From NCBI GenBank assembly GCA_043718065.1, contig JAYSWJ010000221.1, positions 1 to 23,401 of the forward strand: a DNA stretch of 23,401 bases, read 5' to 3'. Below, in pieces: positions 6,259-13,709 of the stretch; the first letter of the stretch is position 1, and each line of letters begins with the position of its first letter. This DNA comes from JAAFIP01 sp043718065. Its GTDB lineage: Bacteria; Pseudomonadota; Gammaproteobacteria; Burkholderiales; Burkholderiaceae_C. A program made the position numbers and the translations under genes. Under the pieces are notes generated by a model that saw only the letters and a list, made by a program, of their open reading frames with translations, was not told the DNA's origin and searched no databases.

Positions 6259-7269
6259 ATGACCGATTTAACTGTGAACCCGCATTGGGTAATTTACGAC
6301 ACCGACCCTGGTGTTGACGACGCTATGGCGCTGTATTACGCGCTGGCCCACCCGGGCATTAAGCTGCTGGGCATTACCACCACCTTTGGCAACGTAACAG
6401 TGCAGCAGGCCACGGCCAATGCCCTGTACCTCACCCAACTGGCCGGCGTTGACGTGCCTGTGGCGCAAGGCGCAGGCCAACCTCTGGTCAAACACACCGA
6501 AGCACCGCCCGACTTTATCCACGGTGCCGACGGACTGGGCAATCTGCCATCTCGCGTACCCACGCAACGCAGCGCCGACCCACGCAGTGCGGCGCAGTTT
6601 ATCGTCGATATGGCGCGCCAACATCCGGGGCAGATCACGCTGGTACCCGTAGGCCCGCTCACTAACATGGCTGCAGCGCTGGCACTAGAGCCCAAGCTGC
6701 CGCAACTGATCAAACAAATGGTCATCATGGGAGGCAGCATTGCCGAGCACGGCAACGTGTCACCTGTGGCCGAGGCCAATATTTGGAACGACCCCCACGC
6801 TGCCGATGCTGTGCTGACTGCAGGCTTTAAGCTGACCATGGTGGGGCTGGACGTGACCTATAAGGTGCTGCTGCCGATTAGTTTGTTTGCCAAGATTGCA
6901 TCGCACTACAGCCACAGTGCCACCGATACTTTGCTGCATGCAGTGAAGTTTTATGCCCACTTCTATGCCAGCCGGTTTGCGCACATGAAAGATTTTGAGG
7001 GCTGTTACGGGCACGATGTACTGGCGTTGATTTGTTTAACCAACCCGGAACTGTTTGGCTACGAGAGCGGTCGTACCCGCGTGGCTACTGAAGGCTTTGC
7101 GCAGGGCCAAACCATCATGCAGCGCGAGAGCTTTATGCAATACCCCACACCGGGCTGGGAAGACAGCGTACCCGCCATCACCGCGTGCATGACGGTAGAT
7201 GTGCCTGCTGTAACCGCCCTTTTCAAGACCACCTTGCTGCGCGCCTGGTTGCCTAAAGAGGTAGCGTAG
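6259..7269 (+). CDS. Inosine-uridine preferring nucleoside hydrolase (IUNH family)
   Basis: 336-residue enzyme splitting the N-glycosidic bond of nucleosides into base and ribose. The calcium-binding hallmark DTDPGVDD is at residues 14-21, followed by GITTTFGNV, the PVGPLTNMAAAL block, IMGGSIAEHGNVSPVAEANIW with the conserved Asn/Glu, and a C-terminal HDVLAL with the ligand His-Asp pair. The length is typical. Start ATG 6259 is only 4 nt after the rbsK stop and has no strong Shine-Dalgarno, so translation is probably coupled. Coupling to ribokinase fits a ribose-recovery pathway; substrate preference (purine or pyrimidine) cannot be read from the sequence. Confidence 0.92.
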   Translation: MTDLTVNPHWVIYDTDPGVDDAMALYYALAHPGIKLLGITTTFGNVTVQQATANALYLTQLAGVDVPVAQGAGQPLVKHTEAPPDFIHGADGLGNLPSRVPTQRSADPRSAAQFIVDMARQHPGQITLVPVGPLTNMAAALALEPKLPQLIKQMVIMGGSIAEHGNVSPVAEANIWNDPHAADAVLTAGFKLTMVGLDVTYKVLLPISLFAKIASHYSHSATDTLLHAVKFYAHFYASRFAHMKDFEGCYGHDVLALICLTNPELFGYESGRTRVATEGFAQGQTIMQRESFMQYPTPGWEDSVPAITACMTVDVPAVTALFKTTLLRAWLPKEVA

Positions 7270-7294
7270 CCGCACAACACACCAGGAGCTTGCC

Positions 7295-8134
7295 ATGCAA
7301 TTCCCTATTGTCGATTTCACCCATGCTGATGCGCCTGTGCAGTTTTGCGAAAGCCTGCACCGCACGGGCTTTGGCGTACTCAAAAACCATCCTCTAAAGC
7401 AGTCGTTGGTCAGCGGTATTTATGACGAGTGGCTGGGCTTTTTTTCTACTGATGCCAAAAACCAGTATCCGTGGAACCCAGACACACTAGACGGCTACTT
7501 CTCGCCCGCTGTGAGCGAAACGGCCAAAGGCAACACCGCGAAAGATCTCAAAGAGTTTTTTCATATCTATCCGTGGGGCCGATACCCAGCACAGGTAAGC
7601 GACGCCGCACGCCAGTACTACACGCAAGGTAACGAACTAGCCCGTACCTTGCTGCAGTGGGTAGAAGACTACTCGCCCCCAGAAGTAAAAGCACGCTACA
7701 GCATGCCGCTGCCGCAGATGATCGAGGGCTGCCAAGAAACGCTGCTGCGCGTGCTGCATTACCCACCCTTGCGCGGCGACGAGCCCGCCGGCAGTGAGCG
7801 CGCTGCGGCGCATGGCGACATTAACCTGCTAACCATTTTGCCCGCCGCCACAGAGCCTGGCCTGCAGGTGCTGGGCCAAGACAAGCAGTGGTACGACGTG
7901 CCCTGCGATTTTGGTTTGCTGATCGTCAACATTGGCGACATGCTGGAGGAAGCCAGTGGCCATTACTACCCGTCGACCGTTCACCGTGTTCTGAACCCTG
8001 TGGGTGAAGGTGCCAAGAAAAGCCGTGTGTCGTTGCCGCTGTTTTTGCATCCACGGCGTGAGGTGACATTGTCTGAGCGGTATACGGTAGGGAGTTATTT
8101 TGAGGAGCGGATGCGGGAACTGCGGGGGAAGTAA
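7295..8134 (+). CDS. 2-oxoglutarate/Fe(II)-dependent oxygenase, isopenicillin-N-synthase-like
   Basis: 279-residue double-stranded beta-helix oxygenase. The N-terminal domain opens with IVDFTHADAPVQFCESLHRTGFGVLKNHP, the usual substrate-side start of the family. The iron triad is visible as H173-G-D175 and H230, and the 2-oxoglutarate-binding pair as R244-V-S246 in KKSRVSLPLFLHP. It should hydroxylate a small molecule using O2 and 2-oxoglutarate. Start ATG 7295 has AGGAG 6 nt upstream. It follows the nucleoside hydrolase by 25 bp on the same strand, suggesting a nucleobase or modified nucleoside as substrate (the family includes thymine 7-hydroxylase), but this is inference from context only. 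Confidence 0.85.
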   Translation: MQFPIVDFTHADAPVQFCESLHRTGFGVLKNHPLKQSLVSGIYDEWLGFFSTDAKNQYPWNPDTLDGYFSPAVSETAKGNTAKDLKEFFHIYPWGRYPAQVSDAARQYYTQGNELARTLLQWVEDYSPPEVKARYSMPLPQMIEGCQETLLRVLHYPPLRGDEPAGSERAAAHGDINLLTILPAATEPGLQVLGQDKQWYDVPCDFGLLIVNIGDMLEEASGHYYPSTVHRVLNPVGEGAKKSRVSLPLFLHPRREVTLSERYTVGSYFEERMRELRGK

Positions 8135-8176
8135 CGTTTCTGCGTCTTCTGGGCTTGGCTTGGCTTGGTTTTTGTT

Positions 8177-8206
8177 TTGTACTCTTGTACTCTTGTACTC
8201 TTGTAC
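8177..8206. repeat. Octanucleotide tandem repeat (TTGTACTC)3.75
   Basis: Three exact TTGTACTC copies (8177-8184, 8185-8192, 8193-8200) and a partial TTGTAC (8201-8206). It follows a short GGCTT x3 run at 8152-8166. It lies between the oxygenase stop and hairpin element A; no coding frame uses it. Confidence 0.9.
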
Positions 8207-8208
8207 AG

Positions 8209-8313
8209 GAGTTGGCAGACGGCGTACTCAGCTTCGCGGCTGTCCTCCGTGGCGGCCTAGGGCCGCCTACTCCCCCTTTATGCCGCTGCGCTGAGTACAC
8301 CGCCTGCCAGCTC
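8209..8313 (+). repeat. Palindromic element A (long hairpin)
   Basis: The outer arms 8209-8232 and 8290-8313 are complementary at 21 of 24 positions (left arm core GGCGTACTCAGC, right arm core GCTGAGTAC). Inside is a perfect hairpin GGCGGCC-TAG-GGCCGCC (8251-8267). The inner sequence begins TTCGCGGCTGTCC and ends CCTTTATGCCGCTGC. The same inner blocks occur inverted in element B. Confidence 0.8.
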
Positions 8314-8366
8314 TTGTGAACACGGTAGGCGATCTACCGCTTGCTTGCTTACCTACCTTATTCGTA

Positions 8367-8460
8367 GCCTTGGTGCTTGGTGTGGACAGCGCAGCGGCAT
8401 AAAGGAGGAGCCCGCAGGGCGGGGGACAGCCGCGGAGCTGTTCACGCCAAGCACCAAGGC
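8367..8460 (-). repeat. Palindromic element B, inverted relative of element A
   Basis: The outer arms 8367-8390 and 8437-8460 are complementary at about 22 of 24 positions (GCCTTGGTGCTTGG against CCAAGCACCAAGGC). Read on the minus strand, the interior begins TCCGCGGCTGTCC and ends CCTTTATGCCGCTGC, the same blocks as in element A. The outer arms of A and B differ, so a conserved core sits inside arms that have changed together to keep pairing. Confidence 0.8.
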
Positions 8461-8529
8461 GTGCACAGGTCTGCCGCCAGGTGCCCATGCCGCAGAACAC
8501 CCGCAAAGTAGCCGCGTTTTGAGTGAAAT

Positions 8530-8580
8530 AAGCCTTCTAGGCCGTAGATACTGCTCAATCAGCTATTAAATTAATAACAC
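8530..8580 (-). repeat. Dispersed Comamonadaceae-type element, copy 1
   Basis: On the minus strand this reads TTAATAGCTGATTGAGCAG followed by TATCTACGGCC. It shares the core ATAGCTG(C/A)TTGAGCAG, then ..TACGGC.., with copies at 13148, 17170, 19284 and 21322. It is downstream of the Kef gene and contains the small palindrome CTG-n-TTGAGCAG type. Confidence 0.8.
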
Positions 8581-8605
8581 TCGGCAGACAACTAATTGCG
8601 TACTG

Positions 8606-10591
8606 TTACCCAAGCAACAGCTTGTCTTGAGCCACAGCCAGCGCTTCTGGCTTACCGCTTAGCACCAGCGTGTCACCGTCTTGCAGCATACAATCCTCCA
8701 ATGCGTCGACCCGCGCGCCACCCATGCGGCGCAGGCTGACGACGCGTACGCCCACGGCTTCTAGCGCTATGTCGCCCAAGGTGCGGCCCAGCGTTTTAGC
8801 CGACAGCGGCATGGTAAAAGTTGTCAGCCGCGTATGGTCTATTTCGTCGGCTGTGTCGTCGTCCACGCCATGAAAATAACCGCGCAGCAAGTTGTAGCGC
8901 GCGTCCCGCTGGTCTTGCACGGTGCGGATCACGCGGCGCATGGGCACGCCTACCAGCGCCAGCGCGTGGCTGGCCAGCATCAGGCTGCCTTCGATCGACT
9001 CTGGCACCACCTCGGTAGCACCAGCGGCTTGCAGTTTTTCTAAATCGTGGTCGTCTTGCGTGCGCACAATCACCGGCACATGCGGTGCGTGGGCGCGGAT
9101 ATGGGCCAGTACCTTCATGGCACCTGCTACGTCCAGATAAGTTACCACCACCGCACTGGCCCGCGCTAGGCCTGCGGCCATCAAGGCTTGCAGGCGCGCT
9201 GCATCGCCAAACACCACCGAGTCACCCGCTGCGGCAGCTTGGCGCACACGGTCAGGGTCCAGGTCCAGCGCCATCGACGGAATATGCTCTTGGTCTAGCA
9301 TGCGGGCCAGGTTTTGGCCACAGCGACCGTAGCCGCAAATAATGACATGCTTATTAGTGTTAATCGACTTGCGGGCAATCGTGGTCATTTGTAGCGACTG
9401 TTGCAGCCAGTCGCTGGACACCAGCTTCATCACGATGCGGTTGCTGTACATAATGATGAACGGCGTGGCCAGCATGCTCAGCACCATGCTGGCCAAAATA
9501 GGATTGAGTAATTCGGGCGGCACCAAGGCGTGTTGCTGCGCCAGCGTCAGCAACACAAAGCCAAATTCACCCGCTTGGGCCAAATATAAACCCGTGCGCA
9601 GCGACACGCCTGCGCTGGCGCCCAACACTTTGGCCAATGCCGTTACCAAGCCCAGCTTGAACAGCACTGGCAGTACCGTCAACACCAACACCAGGGGCCA
9701 ACGCTCTAGCACCAAGCGCCAGTCCAGCGTCATGCCGATGGTGATAAAAAACAACCCCAAGAGCACGTCGTGAAAGGGCCGAATATCGGTTTCCACTTGG
9801 TGCTTATATTCCGTCTCTGAGATCAGCATGCCCGCGATAAAAGCCCCCAGTGCCAAGCTCAAGCCCGCCTCCTCGGTCAGCCAGGCCAGCCCCAGCGTGA
9901 TTAGCAGCAGGTTCAAAATAAACAGCTCATCACTTTTGCGCCGCGCGACCAAGGTAAGCCACCAGCGCATCACCCGCTGACCACCAGTGAGCAAAATGGC
10001 GATCAAAAACGTAGCTTTGAGCGCCGCAATGCCCAAGGCCATAGCCAGCTTTTCGGGCGATGCGCCCAAGGCCGGTATCAGCACCAGCAGCGGCACCACG
10101 GCCAAGTCTTGGAACAGCAGCACACCCATCACGCGTTTGCCGTGCTCGCTGTCCATCTCAAGCCGCTCTACCATCAGCTTGACGACAATCGCGGTACTGC
10201 TCATAGACAGCGCCCCGCCCAGCGCCAGCGCGCTTTGCCACGGCATGTGCCAGTATTGCTGCGCCATGGTGGCTAAAAACATAGATCCGCCAGTGGCCAG
10301 CACCACAGTCAAAACTACCTGCAGCAGCCCCAGGCCGAACACATGCTTGCGCATCGCCCGCAGCTTGGACAGGTTGAACTCCAGTCCAATCACAAACATC
10401 AAAAACACCACGCCAAACTCGCCCAAATAGCGCACGCTGGCCGAATTTTGTGCCAGTGCCAGTGCGTTAGGGCCTATCACCACGCCCACCGCAAGATAGC
10501 CCAGCATGGGCGGCAGCTTGAGCGACCGGCACGCCACCACGCCCAGCACAGCGGCCAGCAGGTACAACAGCGTGAGTTCTAGAGACGTCAT
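8606..10591 (-). CDS. Kef-type monovalent cation:proton antiporter (CPA2) with RCK domain
   Basis: 661-residue inner-membrane K+/H+ antiporter or K+ efflux system. The first ~390 residues are a Na_H_exchanger membrane domain with about a dozen hydrophobic segments (GYLAVGVVIGPNAL, GVVFLMFVIGLEFN, ALSMSSTAIVVKLM, LALGAFIAGMLISETEYKHQ). A TrkA-N/RCK nucleotide-binding domain follows (HVIICGYGRCGQNLARML, GDAARLQAL), and then a TrkA-C-like domain at the C terminus (TMPLSAKTLGRTLGDIALE...GDTLVLSGKPEAL). The order and length fit KefB/KefC-like proteins, which are gated by glutathione adducts, though no kefF/kefG accessory gene is adjacent. Start ATG 10591 has no strong Shine-Dalgarno. The gene is divergent from the two-component genes. 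Confidence 0.92.
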   Translation of the reverse strand: MTSLELTLLYLLAAVLGVVACRSLKLPPMLGYLAVGVVIGPNALALAQNSASVRYLGEFGVVFLMFVIGLEFNLSKLRAMRKHVFGLGLLQVVLTVVLATGGSMFLATMAQQYWHMPWQSALALGGALSMSSTAIVVKLMVERLEMDSEHGKRVMGVLLFQDLAVVPLLVLIPALGASPEKLAMALGIAALKATFLIAILLTGGQRVMRWWLTLVARRKSDELFILNLLLITLGLAWLTEEAGLSLALGAFIAGMLISETEYKHQVETDIRPFHDVLLGLFFITIGMTLDWRLVLERWPLVLVLTVLPVLFKLGLVTALAKVLGASAGVSLRTGLYLAQAGEFGFVLLTLAQQHALVPPELLNPILASMVLSMLATPFIIMYSNRIVMKLVSSDWLQQSLQMTTIARKSINTNKHVIICGYGRCGQNLARMLDQEHIPSMALDLDPDRVRQAAAAGDSVVFGDAARLQALMAAGLARASAVVVTYLDVAGAMKVLAHIRAHAPHVPVIVRTQDDHDLEKLQAAGATEVVPESIEGSLMLASHALALVGVPMRRVIRTVQDQRDARYNLLRGYFHGVDDDTADEIDHTRLTTFTMPLSAKTLGRTLGDIALEAVGVRVVSLRRMGGARVDALEDCMLQDGDTLVLSGKPEALAVAQDKLLLG

Positions 10592-10720
10592 GCGGCAATA
10601 CTAGCATTGGGCGTGCCAAGTACCTGCCGCTGAGCCACATTTAATAGCCCGTGCATTGGCAGCAAGCGCACTGCAAGGCTAGAGCGCCTAAAATCGCTTT
10701 ATAACTTGAGGAGACACACC

Positions 10721-11395
10721 ATGCGTATTTTGATTGCCGAAGATGACCAAGTCTTAGCCGACGGTTTGCTGCGCACGCTGCGCAGCTCAGGCGCTGCGGT
10801 AGACCATGTGACCGATGGCGCGCAAGCTGAGTCGGCACTGATGACCCACACCGAGATTGATCTACTGATTTTGGATTTGGGCCTGCCCAAAATGCATGGG
10901 CTAGAAGTGCTTAAGCGCCTGCGCAGCCGTGGGTCCACACTGCCAGTGTTGATTTTGACTGCGGCTGACGGTGTAGAAGAGCGCGTCAAAGGGCTCGATT
11001 TGGGTGCTGATGATTACATGGCCAAGCCGTTTAGCTTGCAAGAACTAGAAGCCCGGGTACGCGCCCTGACGCGCCGCAGCACGGGCGCTGCCAGCACATT
11101 GATCAAGCACGGCCCATTGCACTACGACCAAGCCGGCCGCGTGGCCACCATAGACGGCAAGATGGTTGACCTCTCAGCGCGCGAGCTGGGCCTGCTAGAA
11201 GTGCTGCTGGTGCGCTCAGGCCGTTTGGTCAGCAAAGACCAATTGGTCGAGCGCCTGTGCGAATGGGGCGAAGAAGTCAGCAACAACGCCATCGAGGTGT
11301 ATATCCACCGCCTGCGCAAGAAAATTGAAAAGGGCCCGATTCGCATTGCCACCGTGCGTGGGCTGGGTTATTGCCTAGAAAAAATACCAAGTTAG
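10721..11395 (+). CDS. tctD: OmpR/PhoB-type response regulator, TctD-like
   Basis: 224-residue two-component regulator. The receiver domain (1-115) has the acidic pair in AEDD (8-9), phospho-acceptor D52 in LLILDLGLPK, and K102 in MAKPFS. The C-terminal winged helix (about 125-222) has LSARELGLLEVLL, the recognition-helix region NNAIEVYIHRLRKKI and the wing TVRGLGYCLE. Start ATG 10721 has GAGGAG at good spacing; an in-frame start at 10706 is less likely. The partner kinase follows 80 bp downstream. Overall wording is closest to TctD-type regulators of tricarboxylate uptake, but no tctCBA transport genes are in the window, so the regulated target here is uncertain. Confidence 0.9.
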   Translation: MRILIAEDDQVLADGLLRTLRSSGAAVDHVTDGAQAESALMTHTEIDLLILDLGLPKMHGLEVLKRLRSRGSTLPVLILTAADGVEERVKGLDLGADDYMAKPFSLQELEARVRALTRRSTGAASTLIKHGPLHYDQAGRVATIDGKMVDLSARELGLLEVLLVRSGRLVSKDQLVERLCEWGEEVSNNAIEVYIHRLRKKIEKGPIRIATVRGLGYCLEKIPS

Positions 11396-11400
11396 CTGAT

Positions 11401-11475
11401 GACCCCCACGCCTGCCACTGCGTGTGCTGCGCTGCCCCCCGAGGGGGTGGGCCTTGCGCTTGTTGAGTACGCAGA
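11401..11475. repeat. GC-rich palindromic element between regulator and kinase genes
   Basis: The stretch is dominated by a hairpin around CCCCCCGAGGGGG with flanking CCCCCACG / GGTGGGCC complementarity, a motif common between genes in Comamonadaceae. It fills the gap between the tctD-like stop (11395) and the kinase GTG (11476), and leaves no recognisable Shine-Dalgarno directly before the kinase. Confidence 0.6.
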
Positions 11476-13035
11476 GTGAAAATATTTCAACGCGAGCAGC
11501 GCAGTTTATTTGGAGAAATCCTTGACTGGATGCTCACGCCGTTGCTGCTGTTGTGGCCCATTAGTTTGGTGCTGACTTGGCTGGTAGCGCAAGGCATTGC
11601 CAGCAAGCCGTTTGACCGCGCGCTGGCGTTCAATGCGCAGGCGCTGGCGCAGTTGGTTACCGTACAAAATAACCGCGCGCAATTTAACCTGCCGCAGCCC
11701 GCCCGCGAGATACTGCGGGCCGATGATTCTGACCTGGTCTACTACCAAGTGCTGGGTTTGAAGGGTGAACTCTTGAGTGGCGAGAAAGACATGCCCGTGC
11801 CTGCAGACGATGAGCGCATGGAGCTGGGCACCGTCAAGCTGCGTGACGACCAAATGCGCGGCCTAGACGTTCGCATTGCTTATGTCTACATATCGGGCGA
11901 CGCAAATGCGCCCACTACCTTGCCCATCTCTACTATGGCTAGCACCGCCACTGCGTCATCTACCAAACTAGCCACTGGCAAACCGGTGTTGGTACAGGTG
12001 GCCGAAACACTAGAAAAGCGCTCCACATTAGCCACCGAAATTGTCAAAGGCGTGATGTTGCCGCAGTTTGTGATTTTTCCGTTGGCGGTATTTTTAGTGT
12101 GGCTCGCCTTGGTGCGCGGCATCAAACCGCTGAGCGAGCTAGAAGACCGCATCCGCGCACGCAAGCCGGACGATTTAAGCGCCATTGACGCTAAAACCGT
12201 GCCGTTTGAGGTGGTTCCTCTGGTGTCCTCCATTAACGACCTGCTAGCGCGACAAAAACTGGCCAGCGCAGCACAAAAAAGGTTTTTGGCTGATGCCGCT
12301 CACCAGCTCAAAACCCCGCTGGCAGGTCTGCGCATGCAAGCCGAGCTGGCCCTGCGCGAGGGCGCGCATGAAGAAGACCTTAAACAATCGCTCAAACAGG
12401 TCAGCCGATCCAGCATTCGGGCCACGCACACGGTGAACCAGCTGCTAGCACTGGCACGCGCTGAGGCCAGTGGCCAAACCGTGCCTACGCAAGTGTGCGA
12501 CATGGCGCGCCTGACGGTGGAGGTAGTGAAAGACTGCTTGCCCCGCGCGATGGAAAAACGCATCGACTTAGGCTACGAGGGCACGCCCGCTGGTGGCGCT
12601 AATACCGACACCACCCACCACGCAAGCCGCCATGCCACTGAAAGCGACGCCCTCATCACCGGCAACCCTACGCTGCTCAAAGAAATGGTGCGCAACCTGA
12701 TCGACAACGCCATCAACTACACCGACTCCACCCCCGAGCGGCCCGGCGTAGTGACGGCACGCGTGCTCACCGACCCGTACGGCAGCGTGGTGGTGGTGCA
12801 GGTAGAAGACAACGGGCCCGGTATTGCGGCGTCAGAGCGCGACCTAGTGCTGCAGCCGTTTTATCGCACCCTGGGCCAAGAGGCTGACGGCTCGGGCTTG
12901 GGCTTGGCGATAGTCTCTGAGATTGCCCAGCAGCACCAAGCCAGCCTGACCATGGAAGACACCCACCCGCGCGCGCAACCACCGGGTGTGCGATTTACAT
13001 TGCGGTTTCAAAAAACCACGCCGCCTGCGGCATAA
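11476..13035 (+). CDS. tctE: Sensor histidine kinase, TctE-like (2CSK_N sensor domain)
   Basis: 519-residue inner-membrane kinase pairing with the upstream regulator. TM1 is about residues 14-37 and TM2 about 193-216, enclosing a periplasmic 2CSK_N-type sensor domain. The H-box FLADAAHQLKTPLAG has phospho-acceptor H276; the ATPase domain shows NLIDNAINYT (N-box), VEDNGPGI (G1), FYRT (F) and GSGLGLAIV (G2). Two low-complexity insertions stand out: a Thr/Ser/Ala-rich run in the periplasmic part (PTTLPISTMASTATASSTKL) and a Thr/His/Ala-rich run before the N-box (GGANTDTTHHASRHATES). The start is GTG 11476: the following FQREQRSLFGEILDWML matches the usual TctE start. Its signal is unknown. Confidence 0.9.
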   Translation: MKIFQREQRSLFGEILDWMLTPLLLLWPISLVLTWLVAQGIASKPFDRALAFNAQALAQLVTVQNNRAQFNLPQPAREILRADDSDLVYYQVLGLKGELLSGEKDMPVPADDERMELGTVKLRDDQMRGLDVRIAYVYISGDANAPTTLPISTMASTATASSTKLATGKPVLVQVAETLEKRSTLATEIVKGVMLPQFVIFPLAVFLVWLALVRGIKPLSELEDRIRARKPDDLSAIDAKTVPFEVVPLVSSINDLLARQKLASAAQKRFLADAAHQLKTPLAGLRMQAELALREGAHEEDLKQSLKQVSRSSIRATHTVNQLLALARAEASGQTVPTQVCDMARLTVEVVKDCLPRAMEKRIDLGYEGTPAGGANTDTTHHASRHATESDALITGNPTLLKEMVRNLIDNAINYTDSTPERPGVVTARVLTDPYGSVVVVQVEDNGPGIAASERDLVLQPFYRTLGQEADGSGLGLAIVSEIAQQHQASLTMEDTHPRAQPPGVRFTLRFQKTTPPAA

Positions 13036-13147
13036 GTCATGGTTATTGCGTTTTCTTATGGCCCAAGTCGCGCCGCAGAGCCTGTGTGGGTAGTGTCGCG
13101 GTTAACACGGTATTTTTACTTTCTTGTAAGCCAATTTTTAAGCAGTT

Positions 13148-13200
13148 TAGGCCGTTCAAGCCGTAGAACCTGCTCAAGCAGCTATGAAATCAATAGTAAC
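13148..13200 (-). repeat. Dispersed element, copy 2, overlapping the YchJ-family start
   Basis: On the minus strand it contains TTTCATAGCTGCTTGAGCAG, then GTTCTACGGCTTGAACGGCC. On the plus strand its end supplies the ATG at 13184 and the first codons (ATGAAATCAATAGTAAC) of the next gene. Confidence 0.85.
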
Positions 13201-13636
13201 TAAACACTGCCCTTGCCGTGCACAAGACGCTGTACCGCTACCCTATGCCCAGTGTTGCCAGCCTTGGCACGCTGGCTGGGCCAGCGGTGTGCGCGCTGCA
13301 ACACCCGAGCAGCTGATGCGTTCGCGCTACAGCGCCTACGCCTTGGCTCAGCCCGGCAACCCCGATGGCCAAGCCATGCTGCAGTACCTCTTGGCCACAT
13401 GGCACGTCAGCACTGTGCCCGACGATCTAGAGCTATCGCCCACCCAATGGATAGGTTTGCAGGTACTGCATGCCGAGCAAACAGCCCAAGCAGGCATAGT
13501 TGAGTTTGTAGCGCACTACAAAGCAGACGGCAAAGCGCATCAGTTGCGCGAGGTCAGCCGCTTCATTTTGATACCAGCCAGCGGTGCGCAAATAGCGCAG
13601 TGGGTCTACATTGATGGCGATGTGACTACGGACTGA
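13184..13636 (+). CDS. YchJ-family (UPF0225) metal-binding protein
   Basis: 150-residue protein of the YchJ/UPF0225 family, which has an N-terminal SEC-C-like Cys motif and an NTF2-like core; its biochemical role is not established. Visible landmarks are CPCRAQ and YAQCCQPWHAG (the Cys motif), ATPEQLMRSRYSAYA, and a C-terminal VEFVAHYKADGKAHQLREVSRF. The conserved part starts at the first Cys (residue 9). The residues before it, MKSIVTK, are encoded by a dispersed intergenic repeat, and there is no Shine-Dalgarno before the ATG. No other start lies between the repeat and the conserved region, so the repeat probably provides the start. Confidence 0.88.
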   Translation: MKSIVTKHCPCRAQDAVPLPYAQCCQPWHAGWASGVRAATPEQLMRSRYSAYALAQPGNPDGQAMLQYLLATWHVSTVPDDLELSPTQWIGLQVLHAEQTAQAGIVEFVAHYKADGKAHQLREVSRFILIPASGAQIAQWVYIDGDVTTD

Positions 13637-13709
13637 TTGCTGTGATGGGTCTACTATGAAGACACGCTGCCGTATAGCCACAGCTTGCCAAGCCATCTTG
13701 TCAGCAAGA

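Larger units (their letters stand above)
8135..8605. other. Repeat-rich intergenic region without a supported gene
   Basis: About 470 bp between the convergent oxygenase and Kef genes. It contains GGCTT tandem copies (8152-8166), an octanucleotide tandem repeat, two related hairpin elements in opposite orientation and one copy of the dispersed element, all listed separately. Short open frames across it are formed by the palindromes and have no start signals or family resemblance. Confidence 0.7.

Noticed and set aside
9342..9773. Long plus-strand open frame inside the Kef gene
   Set aside because: It is the antisense shadow of the antiporter, Ser/Thr-rich with no start signal or family resemblance.
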